Notes: generated by a model not told the origin, from the letters alone. Positions 12,361 to 20,399 are shown, counted from the first letter of the stretch. The stretch is DNA of 64,000 nucleotides from Streptomyces cirratus (GCF_014650775.1 NZ_BMVP01000006.1:1-64000); one strand, 5' to 3'. Numbers and translations: made by a program.

Positions 12361-13350
12361 TTACTTGCTCTCCTCGATGCGGGGCGTGCTGGTGGTGGTG
12401 ACGGCGGGCTCGGAGCCGCCGAGCAGCAGGTACAGGACGGCCATCCGGGTGGAGACGCCGTTGGCGACCTGCTCGACGGCCGTGCAGCGGTCGGAGTCGG
12501 CGACCTCGGCGGTGATCTCCATGCCGCGGTTCATCGGGCCGGGGTGCATCACGATGGCGTGCTCCGGCATCTTGGCCATGCGGTCGCCGTCGAGCCCGTA
12601 CCGGCGGGAGTACTCGCGCTCGGTGGGGAAGAAGGCGGCGTTCATGCGTTCGCGCTGCACACGCAGCATCATCACCGCGTCGGACTTCGGCAGCACCTCG
12701 TCCAGGTTGTACGAGACCTCGCACGGCCAGCTCTCGACGCCGATCGGGACCAGCGTCGGCGGCGCCACCACGGTGACCTGCGCGCCCAGCGTGTGGAGCA
12801 GCTGGACGTTGGAGCGGGCGACCCGGCTGTGCAGGACGTCGCCGACGATCGTGATCCGGCGGCCGTTCAGGTCCTTGCCGAGGCCGGCGTCGCGCCCGAC
12901 CAGGCGGCGGCGCATGGTGAAGGCGTCGAGCAGGGCCTGGGTGGGGTGCTCGTGGGTGCCGTCGCCGGCGTTGACCACGGCGGAGTCGATCCAGCCGGAG
13001 GTGGCGAGCCGGTAGGGGGCGCCGGAGGCGTGGTGGCGGATGACGACGGCGTCCGCGCCCATCGCCTCCAGGGTCAGGGCGGTGTCCTTGAGGGATTCGC
13101 CCTTGGAAACCGAGGAGCCCTTGGCGGAGAAGTTGATGACGTCGGCGGAGAGCCGCTTGGCGGCCGCCTCGAAGGAGATCCGGGTGCGGGTCGAGTCCTC
13201 GAAGAAGAGGTTGACGACGGTGAGGCCGCGCAGGGTGGGCAGCTTCTTGATCGGCCGGTCCGCGACGCGGGCCATCTCCTCGGCGGTGTCGAGGATGAGG
13301 ACAGCGTCGTCGCGGGTGAGATCGGCGGCCGAGATGAGGTGGCGCTTCAT
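12361..13350 (-). CDS. pyrB: Aspartate carbamoyltransferase catalytic subunit
   Basis: Condenses carbamoyl phosphate with aspartate. The 329-residue protein carries the carbamoyl-phosphate loop NLFFEDSTRTRISFE, the KGSSVSKGESLKDT loop, and HPTQALLDAFTM, with HPGPMNRG near the C-terminus. No pyrI regulatory subunit is nearby, as expected in actinobacteria. It is 108 bp downstream of pyrR and 2 bp upstream of pyrC. Confidence 0.96.
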   Translation of the reverse strand: MKRHLISAADLTRDDAVLILDTAEEMARVADRPIKKLPTLRGLTVVNLFFEDSTRTRISFEAAAKRLSADVINFSAKGSSVSKGESLKDTALTLEAMGADAVVIRHHASGAPYRLATSGWIDSAVVNAGDGTHEHPTQALLDAFTMRRRLVGRDAGLGKDLNGRRITIVGDVLHSRVARSNVQLLHTLGAQVTVVAPPTLVPIGVESWPCEVSYNLDEVLPKSDAVMMLRVQRERMNAAFFPTEREYSRRYGLDGDRMAKMPEHAIVMHPGPMNRGMEITAEVADSDRCTAVEQVANGVSTRMAVLYLLLGGSEPAVTTTSTPRIEESK

Positions 13351-13458
13351 CTGGGTGCTCCGTAGGTCAGGAGGGCAGGCAGGCGGACTGTCTGGCGGGT
13401 GTCGCGGGCAGGGCAGACTGCGGCCGGGTACCCGTGGCGGGACCCGTACCGGTTCGGG

Positions 13459-14037
13459 CTACTGCTGCCCGGCTGCCCGGTCGGTCCGCTGGCCGAGCAG
13501 CACGGCATCGCGGCCGTCCTCCTCCTGGAGCTGGACCTTGACGGTCTCCCGCAGCGACGTGGGGAGGTTCTTCCCGACGTAGTCGGCGCGGATCGGCAGT
13601 TCGCGGTGGCCGCGGTCGACGAGGACCGCGAGCTGGACGGCGCGGGGGCGGCCGAGGTCGCCGAGGGCGTCCAGGGCGGCGCGGATGGTTCTGCCGGAGA
13701 AGAGCACGTCGTCGACGAGGATGACCAGGCGGCCTTCGATGTCGTCGCCGGGGATCTCGGTGCGGCCGATCGCCCGGGCCGGCTTCATCCGCAGGTCGTC
13801 GCGGTACATGGTGATGTCGAGGGAGCCGACCGGGATCTTCGTACCGGTGATCTCTTCGAGTTTGGCGGCCAGCCGGCGGGCGAGGTACACACCGCGGGTG
13901 GGGATGCCGAGGAGCACCACGTCGTCGGCGCCCTTGGCGCGTTCGACGATCTCGTGGGCGATGCGGGTCAGTACCCGCGCGATGTCCTGGGCGTCCAGCA
14001 CGGGACGCACGACATCGGAGCTCTGCTGGGTGTCCAT
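13459..14037 (-). CDS. pyrR: Bifunctional pyr operon regulator / uracil phosphoribosyltransferase
   Basis: First gene of the pyrimidine operon. PyrR binds pyr mRNA when UMP is abundant and may also make UMP from uracil. The 192-residue protein has the PRPP-binding motif LVILVDDVLFSGRTIR and the family features LLGIPTRGVYLARRL and LPIRADYVGKNLPTS. The ATG at 14037 follows a strong AAGGAGG site that lies inside a PyrR-binding-like hairpin in the leader, pointing to translational autoregulation like that described for mycobacterial pyrR. Confidence 0.95.
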   Translation of the reverse strand: MDTQQSSDVVRPVLDAQDIARVLTRIAHEIVERAKGADDVVLLGIPTRGVYLARRLAAKLEEITGTKIPVGSLDITMYRDDLRMKPARAIGRTEIPGDDIEGRLVILVDDVLFSGRTIRAALDALGDLGRPRAVQLAVLVDRGHRELPIRADYVGKNLPTSLRETVKVQLQEEDGRDAVLLGQRTDRAAGQQ

Positions 14038-14044
14038 GAAAAGG

Positions 14045-14086
14045 ACCTCCTTCTCCGCCTCACGGGACGGACCTTAAAGGACGTCT
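14045..14086 (-). promoter_or_regulatory. Putative PyrR-binding RNA hairpin overlapping the pyrR ribosome binding site
   Basis: On the minus strand the leader reads TTTAAGG, then GTCCCGTGAGGCGG, then GAGAAGGAGG. This matches the conserved PyrR-binding loop of bacterial pyr leaders (a GUCC-x-G-x-GAGGC core with a flanking purine-rich arm). CCGTC/GGCGG can form the upper stem and TCCTT/AAGGA the lower stem. The lower stem includes the AAGGAGG site of pyrR, so PyrR-UMP binding would block ribosome entry. Assigned by motif comparison only. Confidence 0.65.
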
Positions 14087-14100
14087 GATGTTCGCGTTCC

Positions 14101-14129
14101 ACCGTAGCAGCCGGACGCGCCCGGTCCGT
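14101..14129 (-). promoter_or_regulatory. Candidate promoter of the pyr operon
   Basis: Minus-strand ACGGAC, a 17-nt spacer, then TACGGT. Transcription would begin near 14094, just ahead of the PyrR-type hairpin, giving a leader of about 57 nt. The -35 match is modest. Confidence 0.35.
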
Positions 14130-14182
14130 CCACCGGGCACGACGCGGGACCCCTCGTAAGTGGGGGTTGAAGAGCATTCGGC

Positions 14183-14212
14183 TTGACGCATCCAAGTAAC
14201 GCTGCGTAACCT
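14183..14212 (+). promoter_or_regulatory. bldD promoter
   Basis: TTGACG at 14183-14188, an 18-nt spacer, and TAACCT at 14207-14212 make a good vegetative promoter. The predicted start site near 14219 lies inside an inverted repeat (14206-14225) and leaves a leader of about 78 nt before the bldD ATG. Confidence 0.6.
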
Positions 14213-14225
14213 CACAGTGAGTTAC
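14206..14225. promoter_or_regulatory. Inverted repeat at the bldD start site, candidate BldD operator
   Basis: GTAACCTCACAGTGAGTTAC has GTAAC/GTTAC outer arms and a TCAC-A-GTGA inner repeat. Published BldD sites contain AGTGA and TCAC-type half sites, and BldD is known to repress its own gene. The location over the -10/start region fits a repressor site. Confidence 0.6.
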
Positions 14226-14296
14226 CAGCCGCGCGGCGGAGCCGCACGTGGTCATGTCGTCCATGTCGTCACAGCGTCACAGCGTCCGGGAGCGTT

Positions 14297-14797
14297 ATGT
14301 CCAGCGAATACGCCAAACAGCTCGGGGCCAAGCTCCGTGCCATCCGCACCCAGCAGGGCCTTTCCCTCCATGGTGTGGAGGAGAAGTCCCAGGGCCGGTG
14401 GAAGGCCGTGGTGGTCGGTTCCTACGAGCGCGGGGACCGCGCCGTGACCGTTCAGCGCCTCGCCGAGCTGGCGGACTTCTACGGGGTCCCGGTCCAGGAA
14501 CTGCTGCCGGGCACCACCCCGGGCGGAGCGGCCGAGCCGCCGCCGAAGCTGCGTCTGGACCTGGAGCGGCTGGCGGGCGTGCCCGCCGAGAAGGCCGGCC
14601 CGCTCCAGCGGTACGCCGCCACCATCCAGAGCCAGCGCGGCGACTACAACGGCAAGGTGCTCTCGATCCGCCAGGACGACCTGCGCACCCTCGCGGTCAT
14701 CTACGACCAGTCCCCCTCGGTGCTGACCGAGCAGCTCATCAGCTGGGGCGTGCTGGACGCGGACGCCCGGCGCGCCGTGGCCCACGAGGACGTCTAG
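14297..14797 (+). CDS. bldD: Developmental master regulator BldD
   Basis: DNA-binding repressor of sporulation and aerial-growth genes during vegetative growth in Streptomyces. The 166-residue protein has an N-terminal Xre-type helix-turn-helix (residues about 7-70, AKLRAIRTQQGLSLHGVEEK) and a C-terminal domain holding the c-di-GMP signature RGD (114-116) and RQDD (125-128) with the usual 8-residue spacer. Both motifs are intact, so it should dimerise on tetrameric c-di-GMP. It is a monocistronic plus-strand gene between the divergent pyr operon and the convergent nusB unit. Confidence 0.97.
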   Translation: MSSEYAKQLGAKLRAIRTQQGLSLHGVEEKSQGRWKAVVVGSYERGDRAVTVQRLAELADFYGVPVQELLPGTTPGGAAEPPPKLRLDLERLAGVPAEKAGPLQRYAATIQSQRGDYNGKVLSIRQDDLRTLAVIYDQSPSVLTEQLISWGVLDADARRAVAHEDV

Positions 14798-14830
14798 TCC
14801 CACCGGGCCCAGGCCCAGCAGAAACGTTAC

Positions 14831-14870
14831 CGGCGGGTGCCGGATCCCCCAGGGGGTCCGGCACCCGCCG
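14831..14870 (+). terminator. bldD terminator hairpin
   Basis: A 14-bp outer stem (CGGCGGGTGCCGGA and complement) is extended by an inner C5/G5 stem and followed by TTTCG. It lies about 35 bp past the bldD stop. Confidence 0.8.
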
Positions 14871-14926
14871 TTTCGCGTTCCGGCCCGACGCACTCGTCAG
14901 GCACGTGGGAGGACCCGGCACGCGCG

Positions 14927-14971
14927 AACGGGAGGGCCCGCGGCGCGTGGTGCGCCGCGGGCCCTCCCGTT
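14927..14971 (-). terminator. nusB-efp operon terminator hairpin
   Basis: A 20-bp perfect stem (14927-14946 with 14952-14971) with a 5-nt loop sits 21 bp past the nusB stop, on the side converging with bldD. Confidence 0.8.
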
Positions 14972-14991
14972 GTGACCGGTCCTGCGCGGGA

Positions 14992-15420
14992 CTACTCGCG
15001 CCGCAGGCTCGGCTTGAGGTCCTTGAACCGGCCCAGCAGCCCGTTCACGAACGAGGGCGACTCGTCCGTGGAGAACTCCTTGGCCAGCTGGACGGCCTCG
15101 TCGATCGCCACGGCGTCCGGCGTCTCGTCCACCCAGATCAGCTCGTACGCGCCGAGCCGCACGATGTTCCGGTCCACGACCGGCATGCGGTCGAGGTCCC
15201 AGTCCACGGCGTAGGTGACGATCAGGTCGTCGATGCGGTTCACCTTGTCGGCGTACCCCTCGACAAGGTCCATCGTGAAGGCGTTGACCGGCGGCTGCCG
15301 GTCGTCCGACCGCGCGTGGCGGATCCAGTCCGCGAGGACCTCGCGCACGGGCACGCCGCGCTGATCGGCCTCGAAGAGGATCTGGAAAGCGCGCTTTCGC
15401 GCGTTGCTCCGGGCAGCCAC
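14992..15420 (-). CDS. nusB: Transcription antitermination factor NusB
   Basis: All-helical RNA-binding protein that works with NusE (S10) in rRNA antitermination. The 142-residue protein begins VAARSNARKRAFQILFEADQ and retains IVRLGAYELIW, AIDEAVQLAKEFSTDESPSFVNGLLG and a basic C-terminus. The GTG at 15420 comes 2 bp after the efp stop; the longer open frame upstream is efp read in another frame. The efp-nusB pairing is standard in actinobacteria. Confidence 0.95.
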   Translation of the reverse strand: MAARSNARKRAFQILFEADQRGVPVREVLADWIRHARSDDRQPPVNAFTMDLVEGYADKVNRIDDLIVTYAVDWDLDRMPVVDRNIVRLGAYELIWVDETPDAVAIDEAVQLAKEFSTDESPSFVNGLLGRFKDLKPSLRRE

Positions 15421-15422
15421 GG

Positions 15423-15989
15423 TTAGCTGTTCACCCGGCCGAGGTAGTCGCTGGTGCGGGTGTCGACCTTGATCTTCTCGCCGGTGCTGACGAAGAGCGG
15501 GACCTGGATCTCGTGGCCCGTCTCCAGCCTCGCCGGCTTGGTGCCGCCGGTGGAGCGGTCGCCCTGGACGCCCGGGTCGGTGTGCTCGATGACCAGCTCG
15601 ACGGCGGCCGGGAGCTCGACGTAGAGCACCTCGCCCTCGTGGCGGGCCACGGAGGCGGTGAAGCCCTCGATGAGGAAGTTGGCGGCGTCGCCGACGACCT
15701 TGCGGTCGACCATCAGCTGGTCGTAGGTCTCCATGTCCATGAAGACGAAGTACTCGCCGTCCATGTACGAGAACTGCATGTCCCGGCGGTCGATGGTGGC
15801 CGTGTCGACCTTGGTGCCGGCGTTGAAGGTCTTGTCGACGACCTTGCCGGAGAGCACGTGCTTGAGCTTGGTGCGCACGAAGGCCGGGCCCTTGCCGGGC
15901 TTGACGTGCTGGAACTCGACGACGGACCAGAGCTGGCCCCCGTCGAGCTTCAGCACCATGCCGTTCTTGAGGTCGTTCGTGGAAGCCAC
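15423..15989 (-). CDS. efp: Translation elongation factor P
   Basis: Rescues ribosomes stalled on polyproline stretches. The 188-residue, three-domain protein has the tip loop VKPGKGPAFVR: the lysine is in a PGKGP context, the arrangement that in actinobacteria works without the post-translational modification used by gamma-proteobacteria. No modification genes are nearby. The ATG at 15989 gives the usual length. Polyproline targets are plentiful in this window: the RelA N-terminus, the P-loop protein at 17450-18274 and MltG. Confidence 0.96.
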   Translation of the reverse strand: MASTNDLKNGMVLKLDGGQLWSVVEFQHVKPGKGPAFVRTKLKHVLSGKVVDKTFNAGTKVDTATIDRRDMQFSYMDGEYFVFMDMETYDQLMVDRKVVGDAANFLIEGFTASVARHEGEVLYVELPAAVELVIEHTDPGVQGDRSTGGTKPARLETGHEIQVPLFVSTGEKIKVDTRTSDYLGRVNS

Positions 15990-16048
15990 GGTTGCGGAAT
16001 CTCCTGCACTGGAAGACCACGGGTGCGCGCACGGCCCGGCCGAGCGGG

Positions 16049-17155
16049 CTAGAGCGCGAGCAGCTCCTTGGTCGTAATGGTGAGTAGCTCTGGACCGCCG
16101 TCCGCCTCGGGGCGTACGACGAGCGTGTCATCGATCCGGACACCGCCCCGGCCCGGGAGGTGAACCCCCGGTTCGACGGTGACCGGCACGCAAGCGTCCA
16201 GTTTACCCATGGCCGTAGGTGCAAGCTGCGGGTCCTCGTCGATTTCGAGGCCGACGCCGTGTCCGGTGGACGCGGCCAGCGCCTCGCCGTGCCCGGCCGA
16301 GTCGAGCACGGAGCGCGCCGCGTGGTCGACGTCGCGGCAGGCGGCGCCCGGCAGGAGGGCCTCCCGGCCGGCCCGCTGGGCGGCGAACACCAGGTCGTAC
16401 AGCTCGATCTGCCACGAGGCCGGGGTGGTGCCGATCACGAACGTGCGGCCGATCTCGCAGCGGTAGCCCCGGTAGTTCGCCCCGAGGCACACGGAGAGGA
16501 AGTCGCCCTCCTCGACCCGGCGGTCGGAGGGCCGGTGCCGGGAGCGGCCGGAGTGGGGCCCGGTGCCGACGGAGGTGGGGAAGGCGGGGCCGTCCGCGCC
16601 GTGGTCGACCAGGCGGCGTTCCAGCTCCAGCGCCAGGTGGCGTTCGGTGCGGCCGACGAGGATCGACTCCAGCAGCTCGCCGAGGGCCTGGTCGGCGATC
16701 TCGGCGGCGATGCGCAGGCAGGCGATCTCTTCCTCGTCCTTGACGAGGCGCTGCTGTTCCACGGCGGGCCCGAGGTCCGCCAGGCGCAGCTTCGGCGCGA
16801 CCGAGTGCAGGGCCCGGTGGCGGCCGACGGTGAGGTGGTGCTCCTCCACCGCGAGGGAGTCGGCCCGGCCGGAGGCGGCCAGGTCGGCGGCGGCCACCGC
16901 GGGGTCCCCGCCGGGGGCGCCGATCACGGTGACCCGCAGCTGCTCGTCGAGGCGGCCCTCGTCGTTCTCCCCGGTCGGGGCGCCCGCGCAGAACAGCACC
17001 TCCTCCGCCGGACCGACCAGCAGGACGGCGCCCGGCGGGCAGGCTCCGGTCAGGTAGCGGACGTTCGCCGGACGCGTGATCAGCGCGGCGGCGTTGCCCG
17101 CGGCGGCGCAGCGGTCGCGAAGCAGGGCCCGACGGGCGGCGTACACGTCTGACAT
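16049..17155 (-). CDS. M24-family (Xaa-Pro aminopeptidase-like) protein with altered metal ligands
   Basis: A 368-residue pita-bread-fold protein: an N-terminal creatinase-like domain (residues 1-130) and a C-terminal M24 domain. The landmarks align well: SVGTGPHSGRSRHRP, GDFLSVCLGANYRGYRCEIG, STGHGVGLEIDEDP, TVEPGVHLPGRGGVRIDD. Three of the five usual metal ligands differ, however: the first Asp is Cys223, the second Asp is Glu234, and the last Glu is Asp342; His299 and Glu328 remain. It may bind metal differently or have lost peptidase activity. The position just upstream of efp-nusB is the common place for pepQ-like genes. Start taken at the ATG at 17155. Confidence 0.85.
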   Translation of the reverse strand: MSDVYAARRALLRDRCAAAGNAAALITRPANVRYLTGACPPGAVLLVGPAEEVLFCAGAPTGENDEGRLDEQLRVTVIGAPGGDPAVAAADLAASGRADSLAVEEHHLTVGRHRALHSVAPKLRLADLGPAVEQQRLVKDEEEIACLRIAAEIADQALGELLESILVGRTERHLALELERRLVDHGADGPAFPTSVGTGPHSGRSRHRPSDRRVEEGDFLSVCLGANYRGYRCEIGRTFVIGTTPASWQIELYDLVFAAQRAGREALLPGAACRDVDHAARSVLDSAGHGEALAASTGHGVGLEIDEDPQLAPTAMGKLDACVPVTVEPGVHLPGRGGVRIDDTLVVRPEADGGPELLTITTKELLAL

Positions 17156-17449
17156 GTATTCGAGCGTACGAGCGCCCCGCCCATCCGGCCCGGCGAGAGC
17201 CGCCGTCCGGGGCGTTCGGCGGCGGACCGGACCCAGCGGGGGGCCAGCAGGCGGCCGGACCCAGCAGGGGCAGACCCCAGCGGGCGGCCGGACCACCACG
17301 TGGCGGGTCCCGGTCGGCGGGACCCGGCAAGCGGCCGGGTCCCGCAAGCGGGCGGCCGGCGGACCCGGCAGGGGGGCAGGCCCCCGCAGGCGGGCGGGCT
17401 CAGCGGGCGGGCGGGCCCGCCGCGTGGCGGGTCCTGGTGGGCGGGGGCC
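17156..17449. repeat. GC-rich degenerate repeat tract between genes
   Basis: This 294-bp gap is almost pure G/C and full of imperfect direct copies of units such as GCGGCCGGACCC, GGCGGGTCC and GCAAGCGGGCGGCC. It holds no convincing gene, and many GGGTCC/GGACCC pairs can fold. It would serve as promoter region for the M24 gene and 3' region for the downstream P-loop gene. Confidence 0.6.
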
Positions 17450-18274
17450 TCAGTAGGTGGGTGAGCCGATGACGCGGGCCAGGGTCTCGTCCAGCGCGCG
17501 GGCCGTGCCCTCGACGTCCAGCTGCGAGTTGTCGATGATCGGCAGGCCGGATCCGTACCAGCCGGCCATCCGCCCGTGGATCCGGGCCACCTCCTCGTCG
17601 GAGAGCCGGCGGTTGCCGGAACGGGCCGCGTTGCGCTCCAGGACGACCTCCAGGCCGGGCAGGAGCACGACCGGCAGCAGCGCCGGGCCCACGTGCCGTT
17701 TCCAGCCGCCCAGGCCCACCACGGGCCGGTCGGGGAAGACGGCGTCGTCCAGGATGCAGGAGATGCCGTTCGCCAGGAAGTTGCGGGCGGCGAACCCGCA
17801 GGTGCGACGGGCCAGGCGGTACTGGGCCTCGGAGTGGTCGTTCCAGCCCGCCTGAGGGTCGGCGAAGCCCGAGCAGACCCATTCGCGGACGTCGTCCAGG
17901 CTGACGTGCGCGGTCGGCACCGGGCGGGTGGCGGCCCAGTGCCGGGCCACGGTCGTCTTGCCCGCGCCCGCCGGACCGATCAGCAGCACCGCGAGGGTGG
18001 CCGCGCCGGTGCCCGGGGCGACCGCGGGCGGCAGCGGGATGTGCCCGGTGGGCTCGGGCGACGGCGGCTGGGCGGGCGGCAGCGGAACGTATCCGCCGCT
18101 CTCGTGCGCCGAGGGCCGGTCGGGCGGCGTCGGGTGCCCGGGCGGCGTCGACTGCCCCGGCTGCGGCTGCGCAGGACCCGGCCAGCCCCCCGCCGGGGGT
18201 ATGGGCGGCTGCGGGGGCGCCTGCGGCTGCTGCCCCGGCTGCCCCCAGCCGCCGCCCCCCACTCCTTGCTGCAT
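17450..18274 (-). CDS. P-loop kinase-like protein with Pro/Gly/Gln-rich N-terminus
   Basis: A 274-residue protein of unknown function. Residues 1-90 are a disordered Pro/Gln/Gly-rich segment; the rest is an AAA_33-type P-loop domain with Walker A GPAGAGKT at 100-107, the VSLDDVREWV segment typical of small-molecule or toxin-type kinases, and a C-terminal SNRRLSDEEVARIH-like arginine-rich lid (here SGNRRLSDEEVARIH). This resembles polynucleotide- or sugar-kinase-like ATPases rather than motor AAA proteins. It stands alone between the repeat tract and the aro operon. The substrate cannot be read from the sequence. Confidence 0.75.
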   Translation of the reverse strand: MQQGVGGGGWGQPGQQPQAPPQPPIPPAGGWPGPAQPQPGQSTPPGHPTPPDRPSAHESGGYVPLPPAQPPSPEPTGHIPLPPAVAPGTGAATLAVLLIGPAGAGKTTVARHWAATRPVPTAHVSLDDVREWVCSGFADPQAGWNDHSEAQYRLARRTCGFAARNFLANGISCILDDAVFPDRPVVGLGGWKRHVGPALLPVVLLPGLEVVLERNAARSGNRRLSDEEVARIHGRMAGWYGSGLPIIDNSQLDVEGTARALDETLARVIGSPTY

Positions 18275-18355
18275 TCCGCTGCCACTCCGTCTCGTTCCGG
18301 CGACTGATGCGAGAACGTTATATGACCTCGGAGCCCGAGCCGCCCACCGGCACCG

Positions 18356-18796
18356 TCAGAGCGTGACTTCGTCCGCCAGCGCGCGCAGTGCCAGCCGGTA
18401 CGAGCCGATGCCGAAGCCCGCCACCGTACCCGTGGCGACGGAGGCGATGACCGACGTGTGCCGGAACTCCTCGCGCGCGTACGGGTTGGAGATGTGCACC
18501 TCGATCAGCGGCGCGGTGCGCTGGGCCGCCGCGTCGCGCATCCCGTACGAATAATGCGTGAAGGCCCCCGGGTTGATGACCACGGGGATCTTGCCGTCCG
18601 CGGCCTCGTGCAGCCAGCGGATCAGCTCGCCCTCGTCGTTGGTCTCGCGGACCTCGACGTCGAACCCGAGTTCGGCGCCCAGCGCCCGGCAGCTCTCCAC
18701 CAGCCCGGCGTACGAGGTGGCCCCGTACACGTCGGGCTCGCGCGACCCGAGCCGGCCCAGGTTCGGGCCGTTCAGGACCAGGACGCGCCGGCTCAC
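18356..18796 (-). CDS. aroQ: 3-dehydroquinate dehydratase, type II
   Basis: Third step of the shikimate pathway. The 146-residue protein starts VLVLNGPNLGRLGSREPDVYG (after VSRR), with the catalytic Tyr in the flexible loop, then NPGAFTHYSYGMRDA and EVHISNPYAREEFRH with the catalytic His and Arg. The GTG start at 18796 overlaps the aroB stop (GTGA). It is the last gene of the aro operon. Confidence 0.95.
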   Translation of the reverse strand: MSRRVLVLNGPNLGRLGSREPDVYGATSYAGLVESCRALGAELGFDVEVRETNDEGELIRWLHEAADGKIPVVINPGAFTHYSYGMRDAAAQRTAPLIEVHISNPYAREEFRHTSVIASVATGTVAGFGIGSYRLALRALADEVTL

Positions 18797-19884
18797 GCGG
18801 CGACCTCGCCGAAGGCGGCGAACAGCACCGCCGGGTCCGGCCCCTCCAGCACCGTCGGCTTGGCCAGCCCGTCGAGCACGATGAAGCGCAGCAGGTCGCC
18901 GCGGGACTTCTTGTCGAGCTTCATGGTCTCCAGCAGCTTGGGCCACTGGTCGCCCCGGTAGGTCAGCGGCAGCCCGACGGAGGCGAGCACCGCCTTGTGC
19001 CGGTCGGCGGTCACGTCGTCCAGCCGGCCCGCGAGCCGGCCGAGTTCGGCGGCGAAGACCATGCCGACGGAGACGGCCGCGCCGTGGCGCCACTTGTAGC
19101 GCTCGTTCTTCTCGATGGCGTGCGCGAGGGTGTGGCCGTAATTGAGGATCTCGCGCAGCCCCGATTCCTTGAGGTCGCTGGAGACCACGTCCGCCTTGAC
19201 CCGGATGGAGCGCACGATGAGTTCGGCCGTGTGCGGACCTGCGGGCGTGCGGGCCGCCTCGGGGTCCGCCTCGATCAGGTCGAGGATGACCGGGTCGGAG
19301 ATGAACCCGGCCTTGATGATCTCGGCCAGGCCGCTGACGTAGTCGTGGACCGGCAGCGAGTCCAGCGCCGCGAGGTCGCAGAGCACCCCGGCCGGCGGGT
19401 GGAAGGCGCCGACGAGGTTCTTGCCCTCGGCGGTGTTGATGCCGGTCTTGCCGCCGACGGCCGCGTCCACCATGGCCAGCACGGTGGTCGGGACGGCGAC
19501 CCAGCGCACGCCGCGCAGCCAGCTCGCCGCGACGAAGCCCGCGAGGTCGGTGGTGGCACCTCCGCCCACGCCCACGATCACGTCGGTGCGGGTGAACCCG
19601 GACTGCCCGAGCGCCTTCCAGCAGTACGCCGCGACCTCGACGGTCTTGGCCTCCTCGGCGTTCGGCACCTGGATGGCGACGGCCTCGTAGCCCTGCGCCG
19701 CCAGGTCGTCCCGCAGCGCCTCGCCCGTCGAGGCCAGCGCTTCGGGGTGGATCACGGCCACGCGCTGGGCGCGGGTGCCGATCAGGCTGCCCAGCTCGCC
19801 GAGCAGCTGCCGGCCGACCAGCACGTCGTACGCGTCGTGCCCGGCGCTCGCGCCGACGTTGATCCGCGTCACCTGGTCTGTCAT
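18793..19884 (-). CDS. aroB: 3-dehydroquinate synthase
   Basis: Second step of the shikimate pathway; an NAD- and zinc-dependent enzyme converting DAHP to dehydroquinate. The 363-residue protein shows VIVGVGGGATTDLAGFVAA, PTTVLAMVDAAVGGKTGIN, GLAEIIKAG and the zinc-binding NYGHTLAHAIE. The ATG at 19884 overlaps the aroK stop (ATGA). Its 3' end overlaps aroQ by 4 bp. Confidence 0.96.
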   Translation of the reverse strand: MTDQVTRINVGASAGHDAYDVLVGRQLLGELGSLIGTRAQRVAVIHPEALASTGEALRDDLAAQGYEAVAIQVPNAEEAKTVEVAAYCWKALGQSGFTRTDVIVGVGGGATTDLAGFVAASWLRGVRWVAVPTTVLAMVDAAVGGKTGINTAEGKNLVGAFHPPAGVLCDLAALDSLPVHDYVSGLAEIIKAGFISDPVILDLIEADPEAARTPAGPHTAELIVRSIRVKADVVSSDLKESGLREILNYGHTLAHAIEKNERYKWRHGAAVSVGMVFAAELGRLAGRLDDVTADRHKAVLASVGLPLTYRGDQWPKLLETMKLDKKSRGDLLRFIVLDGLAKPTVLEGPDPAVLFAAFGEVAA

Positions 19885-20399
19885 ACGTCCTTCAACTCCA
19901 GAGCGTCGAGGACCGCCTGGGCGACCTCTTCGGGGGTGCGGTCGTCGGTGGTCACCACGACGCGCGCGACTTCGGTGTACAGGTGACGGCGGGCGTCCAT
20001 CAGCTCGCGCCACTGTCGGCGCGGGTTGACGGCGAGCAGCGGGCGCGCGGCGCCGAGGCCGACGCGCCGTACCGCTTCCTCGACGTCCATCGACAGGTAG
20101 GCGACGGGCAGGCCGGCGAGCAGCTCGCGGGTGCCCGCGTCGAGGACCGCTCCGCCGCCGAGGGCGAGGACTCCGGTGTGCTCGGCGACGGCGGCCGCGA
20201 CGGCCCGCCGCTCCAGCTCGCGGAAGTACGGCTCGCCCTCGTCGACGAAGAGGTCCGCGATCTCGCGGCCTTCGGCGGCGACGATGTCGGCGTCCGTGTC
20301 CCGGTAGGGGACGCCGAGCCGCTCGGCGAGGAGTCCGCCCACCGTGGACTTGCCGGACCCCATGGGTCCGACGAGGACGATCAGGGGCCCGCCGGTCAC
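19881..20399 (-). CDS. aroK: Shikimate kinase
   Basis: Phosphorylates shikimate. The 172-residue P-loop kinase has GPMGSGKST at residues about 11-19, the DTDADI shikimate-binding motif, GGGAVLDAGTRE, and the RPLL lid segment. The GTG start at 20399 overlaps the aroC stop (GTGA), and the 3' end overlaps aroB. Confidence 0.95.
   Translation of the reverse strand: MTGGPLIVLVGPMGSGKSTVGGLLAERLGVPYRDTDADIVAAEGREIADLFVDEGEPYFRELERRAVAAAVAEHTGVLALGGGAVLDAGTRELLAGLPVAYLSMDVEEAVRRVGLGAARPLLAVNPRRQWRELMDARRHLYTEVARVVVTTDDRTPEEVAQAVLDALELKDV

Noticed and set aside
17156..17449. CRISPR-like array
   Set aside because: Repeat units are short, degenerate and irregularly spaced with no unique spacers and no cas genes.
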